Positions 6,824-15,769 of a DNA stretch of 64,000 bases are shown piece by piece. Every line of letters begins with the position of its first letter. Within the stretch, counting starts at the first letter, position 1. The position numbers and the translations under genes were made by a program. This DNA comes from JAUIIK01 sp963709995 (GTDB taxonomy: Bacteria > Chloroflexota > Chloroflexia > Thermomicrobiales > CFX8), in the NCBI GenBank assembly GCA_963709995.1, contig CAVPYN010000011.1, forward strand, positions 62,001-126,000, written 5' to 3'. The notes under the pieces were generated by a model. It worked only from the letters and a program-made list of their open reading frames with translations, did no database searches and had not been told where the DNA came from.

Positions 6824-8308
6824 ATGAACGACGAATCAGTACCCTACGATCAACAACAAGGTGCGCGCGAAATCCAGGAGCAACCCCACATCCTGCTGCG
6901 ATTGGCGGAGAACTCCCTGACCGTCGCTGACAGCCTCAGAAACAACTACTTTCGCAACACCGCCACCTTCGTCTCCCACTTGCGCCGGGCGATCGAAGCC
7001 GCCGGGGCCGGTCAGCGGCCCGAATCGCCGCTGGGCACCTTTCCCGCCGATCGTCTGGGCTGGGACGACGTTCGCGATGAGGTTGTCACTTTCATCGACG
7101 GCGGCGTCGGTCAGGTGCAACTCTCAGGTCTGGTTCCGATCCTCCTGAGAGTCGGCTCCTACGCCGTGCGCACCGGAGAGCGCGACCTGGCGAAGCGCGA
7201 ACAATTCGGCTACTACCCGATGATTCTCGGCGACATCGAGGGCGGCAGCCGGGAGCGACGCGACTTTGTCGACATCGTGCGGATCACCGCCGAATTGCTG
7301 GCCGCACTGTCGGCCCTGGACCGCACCCCGGACCTCCGGGTGCTGATGTTGCATGGCCCGCTCGTCTACCAGGTCGGGCTCTACGCCGGTCATGCGCCCT
7401 TCACCGAACGCGACATCGATTTGTTCCTTCATCACTACGCGAGTCAGCCGGATCTTGGCCCAAGGCTGAAAGAGGACTTCTACCGGGAGGCGGCGGTTGA
7501 GATCTATCCCAGGCTACTGGAGTATCCGGATGCCTGGAGCCAGAACCGCCTGGCTGAACCGCTCTCCTGGATCGCCTTTCTCTATCGCAGGCTGATCGCG
7601 AAGGCGCTGGAACGCGACCCTGTCCCGATCATCGTTGGCGTCGTCGAGCGCGGGCGTTCGCGAGAGTTCATCGAGCAGATCATGCTGGAGCGGGTGTTTC
7701 GGGGGCTACGCGCAAACCGGAATACCGGCTACTTTAACGAGATGTTTGGCCGGACCGATCTCACGACGCCGAAGAAGCTGGTCGATCGCCTGGGCTACAG
7801 CGATGAACTCCTGCTCGGGATGCTGATGGATCCTGGCAGCTACTCGGAACCGTGGACGAGTGATAAGTATTCAGGGCTCCGCATAAGGAGCGTGCCGTCG
7901 CCGGATGAAGCGCGCAGCGATCAGGTCAATTTCAAGCTGCTCGATCCCGCGATGCCGTTTGGCTTCCCGGAGGTTCGAGCGTCATACCTGCATGTCTCCC
8001 GGACAACCGAGCCGCTCAGGATCGAAGTCTTTCCGGCACTTGGCGCAGATCAGATCCACGATGCCGCGCAGCGCGTCCATCTTTACGCGCGCCTGCTCCC
8101 CGGCTATGGCTTCCCGGTCGGGCTCGAAATCGCCGACAGATATGCGCGCGTGCCCGCCTGGCTCACCGACGCCTACGGCAAATTGATCCGCAAGCATATG
8201 AGCGCCAGCCTGATGAGCGGGGAAATTAGCGACGCCCAATTGCGCCAGATGCTCGTCCAGGCGATCTACATGACGCATCGCGACTGGCTTTTCCGACCAG
8301 ACATTTAG
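6824..8308 (+). CDS. nurA: NurA-domain nuclease, partner of HerA
   Basis: Predicted DNA end-resection nuclease that works with the HerA translocase encoded next. Typical NurA pieces are visible. 'VTFIDGGVGQVQLSGLVPIL' carries the first acidic residue of the RNase H-like core, 'PDLRVLMLHGPLVYQVG' the second strand and 'DPVPIIVGVVERGRSREFIEQ' another. The conserved C-terminal part is 'QIHDAAQRVHLYARLLPGYGFPVGLEIADRYARVP', shown here in two halves: 'QIHDAAQRVHLYARLL' and 'PGYGFPVGLEIADRYARVP'. ATG 6824 is preferred because upstream in-frame codons run through the metG terminator hairpin; 494 residues. The stop codon overlaps the herA ribosome site, nine bases before the herA GTG. Function assigned from domain and gene pair. 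Confidence 0.8.
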   Translation: MNDESVPYDQQQGAREIQEQPHILLRLAENSLTVADSLRNNYFRNTATFVSHLRRAIEAAGAGQRPESPLGTFPADRLGWDDVRDEVVTFIDGGVGQVQLSGLVPILLRVGSYAVRTGERDLAKREQFGYYPMILGDIEGGSRERRDFVDIVRITAELLAALSALDRTPDLRVLMLHGPLVYQVGLYAGHAPFTERDIDLFLHHYASQPDLGPRLKEDFYREAAVEIYPRLLEYPDAWSQNRLAEPLSWIAFLYRRLIAKALERDPVPIIVGVVERGRSREFIEQIMLERVFRGLRANRNTGYFNEMFGRTDLTTPKKLVDRLGYSDELLLGMLMDPGSYSEPWTSDKYSGLRIRSVPSPDEARSDQVNFKLLDPAMPFGFPEVRASYLHVSRTTEPLRIEVFPALGADQIHDAAQRVHLYARLLPGYGFPVGLEIADRYARVPAWLTDAYGKLIRKHMSASLMSGEISDAQLRQMLVQAIYMTHRDWLFRPDI

Positions 8309-8317
8309 GAGAGACTT

Positions 8318-10078
8318 GTGCGGGACAGCAGAACAAGCAGCGACAACGGCGCCATCCAGTACGTCGGCGCCATCATCGGCGAAAGCACAAGCCGCGAATT
8401 CCGGCTCGCGATCGCCCACGAGGCCGTTCGAGAGCAGGACATCATCGCGGTCGACGTCGCCTTCCAATCGACCGAACAACGTCCCGACCCGGAGACGCTA
8501 AGAGTTTGGGCAAAGGTCCAGTGCATCGAGCGCCTGAATCCACTCTTCCCAACCGAAGCCGGGCATGAACTGGCCGGCAGCATGACCAATCCATTCGATA
8601 CCGTCGTCTCGCTCAGCCGCGAGATGGTCACGACTGTCTGCCAGGTGCTTGGCTCGGAATCACTCACCGGCGGTCGGGCCCAGCGGCTCAGCAGCCTGCG
8701 CTACCCGCCCCAACCGGTGTCTCAGGCCTATCGCCCGCCAACCGCCGATATCAAGCGGGTTTTGATCGGCGAGCTGGCTGAGAATCAGGGACGCTCCCTT
8801 GACATCGCGACGCTCTCAACGCGGAATGACATCGACGTTGCGGTTGATGGACACGCCATCGTCACCCGCCACCTGGCAATCCTGGCGATGACCGGCGCTG
8901 GCAAGAGCTGGGCGGCGCGTCGGATCATCGAGGAACTCGCCGCCAAGAACTACCCGATCGTCATTTTCGACCCGCATGGCGACTATACGGGGCTAGCAGA
9001 AGTGCCAGGACTCCAGGGACGCGTACAGCTCATTCGTGCCCAATTGCCCATATTCGATGAGTCCGCGGAGAACGCACGCCTGATAGTTGAAGGCCTTGCA
9101 GCTGAGTCAATGTCGTCACCGCAGATAGACGGATTCAATACGCTATTTGCTGCATCGTCCAAGATGCTCAACGAAAGATCCCGTCGGTCCACCACGCTTC
9201 AGGAACTTCTATTCGAAATCACTGGTAACGACAATATCAGGAAATTCGGACTTAACCGAGACCTCTTTGCTCTCAGTTACATTGCAGAAGCGACAAACGC
9301 GGCAAGGCGAACCGGCGCGAATGCCTCGTGGACTACCCGTCTCGCTGAACTCGGATTCAATCGGATCTCGAGCATTCGGCCCCAACAAGCAGATAGCTTT
9401 CGAGTACTCTCCAGGCAACTCCGAGCGGCTGCATTCGAACTTCGTGGAATCGAACAGATCAATGAACACAGTTCACCGAAAGGAAGCAGGCCGTTACCGG
9501 CCAACCGGCTGGACCTTGTTCAGCACGGACAGATCACGGTGATCGGCATGGCCGGGTACCCCGACTCCTTGAAGGCGACCCAATTCGCACTATTGGCAAA
9601 TCAGATCTTTCGGGCACGCATCGACGGCAAAGTTCGGTACCCCTTCATGTTCGTGTTGGAGGAGGCACACAACTTCGTGCCCGCTCAGTCGGACGACATC
9701 GGTGTTCAGCGCTCAATCGCGGTCACCAAGCAGATCGCGCAAGAAGGTCGCAAGTTCAACATCGGACTTCTCCTCATCAGCCAGCGACCGTCCAGGCTCG
9801 ACGAAACGACCCTGGCGATGTGCAACTCGTTCATCATCATGCGCATGATCAACCCAACCGACCAGCAGTTCGTCCGCAGGGTCATCGAGAGCCTGGGTGA
9901 GGACGAAGCTCGCCTGCTGCCGGATCTCGACGTTGGCGAAGCGATTCTCTCGGGCCAGATGGTCAACTTCCCGGTGCTTGTCAAGATGAAGGAACCTGCC
10001 TCCCGAGGAGAGCGCGAGGAGGAAGACGCGTTCGAGGTCCTGAGAAAGGCCCATACGCCTAGCATGCCGCCTCGTTAG
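8318..10078 (+). CDS. herA: HerA-family ATPase / DNA translocase
   Basis: Hexameric FtsK/HerA-superfamily ATPase expected to pump DNA into the NurA nuclease. The N-terminal 100 residues form the HAS-barrel region ('VGAIIGESTSREFRLAI'). Walker A MTGAGKS is at 191-197, 'VIFDPHGDY' follows, and Walker B 'FVLEEAHNF' lies near 446. A sensor/arginine-finger region is 'GLLLISQRPSRLDETTLAMC', and the late 'VRRVIESLGEDEARLLPDL' is typical of bacterial HerA. GTG start with AGGAGAG upstream, 586 residues, full length. Translational coupling with nurA is likely. The stop codon TAG overlaps the end of the opposite-strand nucleotidyltransferase remnant. Confidence 0.88.
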   Translation: MRDSRTSSDNGAIQYVGAIIGESTSREFRLAIAHEAVREQDIIAVDVAFQSTEQRPDPETLRVWAKVQCIERLNPLFPTEAGHELAGSMTNPFDTVVSLSREMVTTVCQVLGSESLTGGRAQRLSSLRYPPQPVSQAYRPPTADIKRVLIGELAENQGRSLDIATLSTRNDIDVAVDGHAIVTRHLAILAMTGAGKSWAARRIIEELAAKNYPIVIFDPHGDYTGLAEVPGLQGRVQLIRAQLPIFDESAENARLIVEGLAAESMSSPQIDGFNTLFAASSKMLNERSRRSTTLQELLFEITGNDNIRKFGLNRDLFALSYIAEATNAARRTGANASWTTRLAELGFNRISSIRPQQADSFRVLSRQLRAAAFELRGIEQINEHSSPKGSRPLPANRLDLVQHGQITVIGMAGYPDSLKATQFALLANQIFRARIDGKVRYPFMFVLEEAHNFVPAQSDDIGVQRSIAVTKQIAQEGRKFNIGLLLISQRPSRLDETTLAMCNSFIIMRMINPTDQQFVRRVIESLGEDEARLLPDLDVGEAILSGQMVNFPVLVKMKEPASRGEREEEDAFEVLRKAHTPSMPPR

Positions 10079-10571
10079 CAGGGAAGACGTTCAGGCAACT
10101 CTACGGCAAAATGTTCGCATACGCGCCACACATCCATCCGGTCAATCTCATCCGGTTCACAACCGAGATGGGTCTGGATCTGGAGCTCGGGAGTCAGGCA
10201 ACGAACCGGTCAACCGGCAATGCGCCCACAGCCGTTGAGGGCCTTGACCTCACAGACAAAAAAGGGCCGCTCGGCAATTGCTGGTGGGCAAAACCGGAAC
10301 CGTCGAAGCGCATCGGATGGAAATCGATCCGGCGATCGCCCGGAACAAGCAAGACGAATCGGGTTGGCGTTTCATCCACATGAAGCCGGTAGCTCAGCGC
10401 TGTCAACGCGCTTCTCACCGCCTCCATCTGATCGAAGTCGATCTCCAGGTCAAGATCATCGTGCGGGCGCGTCTGCTCCTCGAGCAGCGCATCAACACCC
10501 CAACCGCCATCGACCGACACAAAGCATTGAGCGTCCTGCAGACACGCGAGAACGTCGGCGGCTTTCATCAC
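10075..10571 (-). pseudogene. Lincosamide/aminoglycoside nucleotidyltransferase-like protein, disrupted
   Basis: Begins 'MMKAADVLACLQDAQCFVSV' then 'DGGWGVDALLEEQTRPHDDLDLEI' in two parts, the GGWGxDAL...HxDLD pattern of small nucleotidyltransferases such as Lnu and ANT(2'') types. The metal-binding DLD pair and the following 'RIDFHPMRFDGSGFAHQQLP' strand are present. A frameshift follows at a T6 run (10259-10264). In the restored frame 'VCEVKALNGCGRIAG' meets an in-frame TGA (10210-10212), then 'PVRCLTPELQIQTHLG' to a stop at 10075-10077, which overlaps the herA stop. Two lesions in 166 codons suggest a decayed gene, but both could be errors. Family members also include housekeeping-like enzymes, so resistance should not be assumed. 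Confidence 0.65.
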
Positions 10572-10594
10572 AATGACCAGGACATCTGAAGTGA

Positions 10595-12103
10595 CTAATC
10601 CGCCGCGACGACCTCGTAGCCTCTCAACTTCTCAATCGCACGATCCAGGCGGGCAAGCGATCGTTCGGTGTTGACAACGCGGAGCGTCTCGAACAACCCG
10701 GGCGACGCGGTCCTGCCGGTAACCGCGACCCGAATCGGCATGAAGAGCTGGCCCGCCTTGAGCTCAAGTTCGCCGGCAACACCGCGCAAACGCTCTTCGA
10801 GCATCGCCTCAACTTCCGTCCCGACCTCAGCGATCGCCGCCCGGGCTGCTTCCAGAGCACGCAGGGCATCGGCAGGCTCGGTCTTGCGCGGGACAAGCAA
10901 TGCGGCGTCGTAATCCGGTGGTTCGACAATGAAGTAGCTAATAAGGTCGGGCCCCTCGGTCAGGAGTTTCATCTTGTCCTTCACCAGTGCCACCGCTTCG
11001 ACGATCAGTTCTCGCGTTCCCGGATCACCGACTGCGTCATCGGTCAGACCCGCATCTGCAACCAGGGGCATAACCCGTTCGGCCAGATCCTCAACATCGA
11101 GAATATGGTTAATGTAATACTGGTTCATCCAGTCGAGTTTCTCGAAGTTGAAGCGTGCCGGGCTCGGGCTGACCCGCTCCAGGCTGAATTTCTCGATCAA
11201 TTCATCGTGGGAGAAGATCTCCTGGTGGTCATCATACGCCCAGCCGACGAGCGCAAGATAGTTGACGACAGCCTCCGGAAGGTAGCCCGCCTCGCGCAGC
11301 GCGAGCACACTAGCCGCTCCATCCCGCTTCGAAAGCTTGCCTTTCCCGTCAGGCTTGAGGATCACCGGCATGTGAACGAAAACCGGCCGCTCCCAGCCAA
11401 ATGCGTCCCAGGTGATCAGATGCAGCGGCATCGACGGGATCCACTCCTCGCCACGTGTGACATGGCTGATTCCCATGTCATGGTCATCGACAACGACCGC
11501 AAGGTGGTACGTCGGGAATCCGTCCGACTTGAGCAGCACCGCATCTTCCAGCTTGCTGTTCTCAAAGGTGATTGGTCCCCGCAACAAGTCATAGCCAGTC
11601 GTCGCCCCATCGAGCGGGACCTTTAGCCGAACTACGGGGATAGTGCCCTGGTCACAAAGAGTCTGCCGCTCCTCGTCAGTCAGATTCCGGCAGTGGCGGT
11701 CGTACCCGGGCGGGCGTCCAGCTTTGCGCTGCTCGTCCCGCAGTCCGGCGAGTCGTTCAGCCGAGCAGAAACATTCATAGGCGTAGCCGTCGGCGAGCAG
11801 CCTATCGACATGCTGCCGGTAGAGTTCCAGCCGCTGGCTCTGGAAATATGGACCGTGTGGACCATTGATGTCCGGTCCCTCGTCCCAATCAAGTCCAAGC
11901 CATCGAAGCGCATCGGTAATCGAGGTGATACTCGATTCGTCATACCGCTTCTGGTCGGTGTCCTCCACCCGCAGGATGAACGCCCCGTCGTGCTGGCGCG
12001 CGAACAAGTACGTGAAAAGCGCGGTTCGAACGCCGCCCACATGGAGGTCTCCCGTTGGGCTGGGCGCGAATCGAACCCGCACTGGGGTCTCTGATGTTGT
12101 CAT
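10595..12103 (-). CDS. gltX: Glutamyl-tRNA synthetase
   Basis: Charges tRNA-Glu (and possibly tRNA-Gln if the organism uses the amidotransferase route) in the cytosol. 'VRFAPSPTGDLHVGGVRTAL' holds the HIGH-type motif at residues 21-24, 'DTDQKRY' binds glutamate, and 'GKGKLSKRDGA' is the KMSKS-type loop at about 256-260. A helical anticodon-binding region follows to residue 502. Cys residues near 111-138 ('CFCSAERLAG', 'GYDRHCR') match the zinc-type insertion seen in many bacterial enzymes. Full length. The gene ends 24 bases from the nucleotidyltransferase remnant start and is divergent from the beta-propeller gene. Confidence 0.95.
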   Translation of the reverse strand: MTTSETPVRVRFAPSPTGDLHVGGVRTALFTYLFARQHDGAFILRVEDTDQKRYDESSITSITDALRWLGLDWDEGPDINGPHGPYFQSQRLELYRQHVDRLLADGYAYECFCSAERLAGLRDEQRKAGRPPGYDRHCRNLTDEERQTLCDQGTIPVVRLKVPLDGATTGYDLLRGPITFENSKLEDAVLLKSDGFPTYHLAVVVDDHDMGISHVTRGEEWIPSMPLHLITWDAFGWERPVFVHMPVILKPDGKGKLSKRDGAASVLALREAGYLPEAVVNYLALVGWAYDDHQEIFSHDELIEKFSLERVSPSPARFNFEKLDWMNQYYINHILDVEDLAERVMPLVADAGLTDDAVGDPGTRELIVEAVALVKDKMKLLTEGPDLISYFIVEPPDYDAALLVPRKTEPADALRALEAARAAIAEVGTEVEAMLEERLRGVAGELELKAGQLFMPIRVAVTGRTASPGLFETLRVVNTERSLARLDRAIEKLRGYEVVAAD

Positions 12104-12214
12104 GTTCCACTCCCATCTTCATGTATAAAGGTAACAGGGTGGAACACGGAATGCTCCAGTCTGGTAAGACGGACGGCCGGCGGCTATGTTCGATATCTCA
12201 AGAAGGAGATGTTT

Positions 12215-13138
12215 GTGCTACTCGCGCTGAACAAGGACGATCGCTCGGCCATGTTTGTTGACGATGTGTCGGGCGAGATTGTCAAGACACTCAGTGTTGG
12301 CTTGAACCCGCATGAGGCGATTGTCACGCCGGATGGACGCGCCGCCTATGTCTCGAACGCCGGTGACAACACGATCTCGGTAATCGACCTCAATGCGCGA
12401 GAAGTCCTCACCGTGCTCAAGGACGATCATTGGCGATTTCCTCACGGATTGGAGATCACCCAGGAAGGCAAGTATCTCTGGGTCGCCGCGACCCGCTCAC
12501 ACGGCGTCTGGATCTTCGAACGAGAACCGGACAATCTCACCTGGCATGAACTGGTCAAAGTCGTGCCAACGCAGCAGCGAATGAGTCACATGGTGCATCT
12601 CAGCCCAGACGGGCAACGTGCCTACGTCCCGAACATCGCTACCGGAGTGCTGACCGTGCTCGATACCGACAGGAAAGAAGTCATCAATCAGATCAGGGTT
12701 GGACCCGGCCCAGAGGGGGTCGCGATCCATCCACTGGATGGCACGATCTATGTCGCGAATCAAGGCGATGACACACTATATGTCATCGATGACCGGGACT
12801 TCACCCGCCTCCACGAGATGAAAGTCGGCAGTACGCCCGTCCGCGCCAGTTTCACGCACGACGGCGAGCACCTCCTGGTTTCGAACCGGCTGTCCCACGA
12901 TGTCTCGGTAATCGCCCACCGCTGGGAGCGAGCGACTGAGAGGCCGCAACCCTGGGAAATCAAACGGATTCCGGTTGGACGCTGGCCCGGGCAGATCGTC
13001 ATGGCGCCGGACGGGAATCGAGCCTGGGTAACGAACAACAAGACGAACGACATCTCGGAGATCGACCTTGGCTCGCTTGAAGAGGTCCGCCGCATCACCG
13101 CTGGCGTTCATCCCGACGGGATGGTTTGGGTTCCCTGA
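12215..13138 (+). CDS. YVTN-type beta-propeller repeat protein
   Basis: About 307 residues made of five to seven repeats of the type 'GDNTISVIDLNAREVLTVL', 'IATGVLTVLDTDRKEVINQI', 'GDDTLYVIDDRDFTRLHEM' and 'NKTNDISEIDLGSLEEVRRI', each followed by a 'PDG-xAYVSN' turn. Such proteins fold as a seven-bladed propeller and often bind partners or small ligands. No signal peptide, so a cytosolic form is likely. The GTG at 12215 is chosen because AGAAGGAG ends six bases before it; the in-frame ATG at 12209 abuts that site and is too close. Specific role unknown. Confidence 0.8.
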   Translation: MLLALNKDDRSAMFVDDVSGEIVKTLSVGLNPHEAIVTPDGRAAYVSNAGDNTISVIDLNAREVLTVLKDDHWRFPHGLEITQEGKYLWVAATRSHGVWIFEREPDNLTWHELVKVVPTQQRMSHMVHLSPDGQRAYVPNIATGVLTVLDTDRKEVINQIRVGPGPEGVAIHPLDGTIYVANQGDDTLYVIDDRDFTRLHEMKVGSTPVRASFTHDGEHLLVSNRLSHDVSVIAHRWERATERPQPWEIKRIPVGRWPGQIVMAPDGNRAWVTNNKTNDISEIDLGSLEEVRRITAGVHPDGMVWVP

Positions 13139-13330
13139 TCAGGATTTCGAGGTTCGTTCCAATCGTCACGATCGTGCAAGGCATCACCCCCTGATTGACC
13201 AAATGACAACACGTAGATGCTGCAATCTGGGGCCGGGTTGAACGGTTTCATCGAAATCGGCCACAATACGACAATACACGGCTGCCGGAGAACCAGTCAG
13301 TCAAGCCTGCCGTCAACCTGAGGGGGAACC

Positions 13331-15769
13331 ATGGTTCAGCCACTAACGGTCGAAGATATTCGCGCGCCCGAAGCCGCGCAGCGCCCGAAACCGCCGCTCT
13401 CGCCAGATGAAATGGCGGTGCTTGACGAGGTCCAGCGCCGCGTTCTCTGGTTGAGCACCCTGATCGTCCACCACGCCAACAACGTCCGAGAGAAGCGGGA
13501 TGGGTTGAAAGTCGGCGGGCATCAGGCATCGAGCGCCTCGGTCGCCACGATCATGACCGCGCTCTATTTTCATGCCCTGCGTTCCGGTGATCGGGTTTCA
13601 GTCAAGCCCCACGCCTCGCCCGTCTTTCACGCCGTCCAGTACCTGCTTGGGAATCTGCCGAAGGAGTTTCTGACCGAATTGCGGGCCTACGGAGGTCTGC
13701 AATCGTATCCGAGCCGAACGAAAGACCCGGATCCGGTTGACTTTTCCACCGGTTCGGTTGGCCTCGGCGCGGTCGCGCCCAACTTCGCCGCGCTCGGGCA
13801 TCTCTATGCCGAGAAGCATTTTGGAGAAGTCACCTCCCGCCGCTTCATCTCGCTCGTCGGAGACGCGGAGCTGGACGAAGGCAACGTCTGGGAAGCGATG
13901 ATCGAGGATGCGTTGACGCCGGTTTCCAACGTGCTCTGGATCGTCGACCTCAATCGCCAGAGCCTGGACAGGGTCATTCCCGGAATCCGCGCCGCCGAAC
14001 TGAAGCAGCTCTTCGCCAACAGCGGTTGGCGGGTGCTCGAAGCCAAGTACGGCCGCGACTTGCGAGCCACGTTCCAGCGACCCGGCGGGGACGCGCTGCG
14101 GCGGGTCATCGACGATATGGAAAACGAGGAGTATCAGGGGCTGATCCGGATGGAGGGGGCCGATCTCCGGGAACAGATAACCCACCGCGGCGGCTCACTC
14201 AATCAGGATGTCGCCCGTGTGCTGGCCGACGTTCCTGACGAGATCCTGCCCAGCCTCATCTCCAACCTCGGCGGCCATGACCTCCAGGATCTGATCGACA
14301 TGATCGATGAAGGCTTGCGCCCATCCGACAAGCCTGCGATTCTCTTTGCCTATACGATCAAAGGTTGGCAAATGCCCTTCTACGGCGACGCGCTCAACCA
14401 CTCGGCGCTCCTGAATAGCGCACAGGTCGAGCAGGTCCGCCAGGCTCTGGGCATCCCCGCGGGCAGCGATTGGGAGCGGTTTCCAGCCGAGTCGCCAGCC
14501 GGAAAGCTCTGTGAAACGGCACATGAACGAATCTATGGCGATGAGACGAAGATCGAGCCCCAGGTGCGACCGGATCAAATCCCTGACCACCTTGGACACA
14601 ACCGGTTGCCCTCGACGTCGACCCAGGAATCGTTCGGACGGCTGCTCACTCAGCTCGCGGATGTCGAGCATGTTGGTGACCGGATCATAACCACATCGCC
14701 GGATGTCTCGATCTCAACCAATCTGGGCGGTTGGATCAACAAAGTCGGCGTGTTCCGCCCCGATCCTGCGACGATCTACTTCAACGCACCCCGCCAGCTC
14801 TTGCGCTGGGAGCCAGCGCCCGAGGGGCAGCACATCGAGCTCGGCATATCCGAGATGAACCTCTTCATGTTCCTCGGCTCGCTCGGGCTAAGCCAGGAAC
14901 TTTCAGGGCAGTTGCTCTTCCCGATTGGCACCGTCTATGACCCGTTCATCTGTCGTGGGCTCGACGCTCTGATCTACGGATGCTACTCCGGTTCAAAGTT
15001 CATCTTCGCCGGCACACCTGCCGGCATTTCCCTGGCGCCCGAGGGAGGCGCGCACCAGTCCACGATTACGCCATCGATCGGGCACGAGCTTCCGAATCTG
15101 AGGTCGCATGAGCCCGCATTTGCTCAGGAACTCGAATGGCTGCTGCTCGACGCGCTGCGCCAGTGCGCCGACCGGAAGAACGGTGAGTCCAGCTATCTGC
15201 GCCTCTCGACCAAGCCGATCGACCAGCGACTAATGCAACCAGCTCTCGACCGCCTGGATCAAGACGAACTGCGTCGCCAGGTTTTGAGCGGCGGCTACCG
15301 GCTGGTTGACGCGAGACACGACGCCGAATCGCCAGTCGACCCGCGTGATACTGTCCAGATCGTCGCAAGCGGCGTCATGATCCCGGAGGCAGTCGAGGCA
15401 GCGCGCATGCTTCACGAAGAAGGCATCGCCGCAAACGTCATTAACCTGACCTCTCCCCAACTTGTCTACGACCAGTGGCGTGACTGGCAGCGTGCCAGAA
15501 TGAGAGGTCAGAAGGCACTGGGAACTAGCAACAGAATCGAGGATTTGATTCCGGCGGGCGAACGATCGGCGCCAATCGTGACCGTGCAGGACGGCGCGTC
15601 ACACTCTCTCGCCTGGTTGGGGAGCGTCTTCGGGACACGGCTGTTCTCGCTCGGGGTTGACGAGTTCGGCCAGTCCGGAGACATCCCATCGCTCTACCGG
15701 CACTTCGAGATGGACGCAGAGCACATCGCCTCGTCCGCCTTCGCGGCGCTTGACCTGCGGAATGCGTAG
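13331..15769 (+). CDS. AceE-like homodimeric pyruvate dehydrogenase E1 (transketolase-family)
   Basis: Thiamine diphosphate enzyme of the single-chain 2-oxoacid dehydrogenase E1 type. 'LKVGGHQASSASVATIMTAL' and 'HASPVFHAVQYLLG' match the AceE N-terminal half. The TPP motif is 'LVGDAELDEGNVWEA' ending in 'VDLNRQSLD'. The pyrimidine-binding half includes 'IELGISEMNLFMFLGSLGLS' and 'APEGGAHQSTITPSIG'. 812 residues against about 890 in E. coli AceE. ATG 13331 follows TGAGGGGG. No E2 or E3 gene is near. Pyruvate is the default substrate, but 2-oxobutyrate or related acids are possible for this branch. The stop overlaps the start of the following glycosidase. Confidence 0.82.
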   Translation: MVQPLTVEDIRAPEAAQRPKPPLSPDEMAVLDEVQRRVLWLSTLIVHHANNVREKRDGLKVGGHQASSASVATIMTALYFHALRSGDRVSVKPHASPVFHAVQYLLGNLPKEFLTELRAYGGLQSYPSRTKDPDPVDFSTGSVGLGAVAPNFAALGHLYAEKHFGEVTSRRFISLVGDAELDEGNVWEAMIEDALTPVSNVLWIVDLNRQSLDRVIPGIRAAELKQLFANSGWRVLEAKYGRDLRATFQRPGGDALRRVIDDMENEEYQGLIRMEGADLREQITHRGGSLNQDVARVLADVPDEILPSLISNLGGHDLQDLIDMIDEGLRPSDKPAILFAYTIKGWQMPFYGDALNHSALLNSAQVEQVRQALGIPAGSDWERFPAESPAGKLCETAHERIYGDETKIEPQVRPDQIPDHLGHNRLPSTSTQESFGRLLTQLADVEHVGDRIITTSPDVSISTNLGGWINKVGVFRPDPATIYFNAPRQLLRWEPAPEGQHIELGISEMNLFMFLGSLGLSQELSGQLLFPIGTVYDPFICRGLDALIYGCYSGSKFIFAGTPAGISLAPEGGAHQSTITPSIGHELPNLRSHEPAFAQELEWLLLDALRQCADRKNGESSYLRLSTKPIDQRLMQPALDRLDQDELRRQVLSGGYRLVDARHDAESPVDPRDTVQIVASGVMIPEAVEAARMLHEEGIAANVINLTSPQLVYDQWRDWQRARMRGQKALGTSNRIEDLIPAGERSAPIVTVQDGASHSLAWLGSVFGTRLFSLGVDEFGQSGDIPSLYRHFEMDAEHIASSAFAALDLRNA

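Noticed and set aside
12055..12090. tRNA T-arm-like GCGAATCGAACCCGC
   Set aside because: It codes for the conserved RVRFAPSPTG segment of gltX on the other strand and no acceptor or anticodon arm surrounds it.
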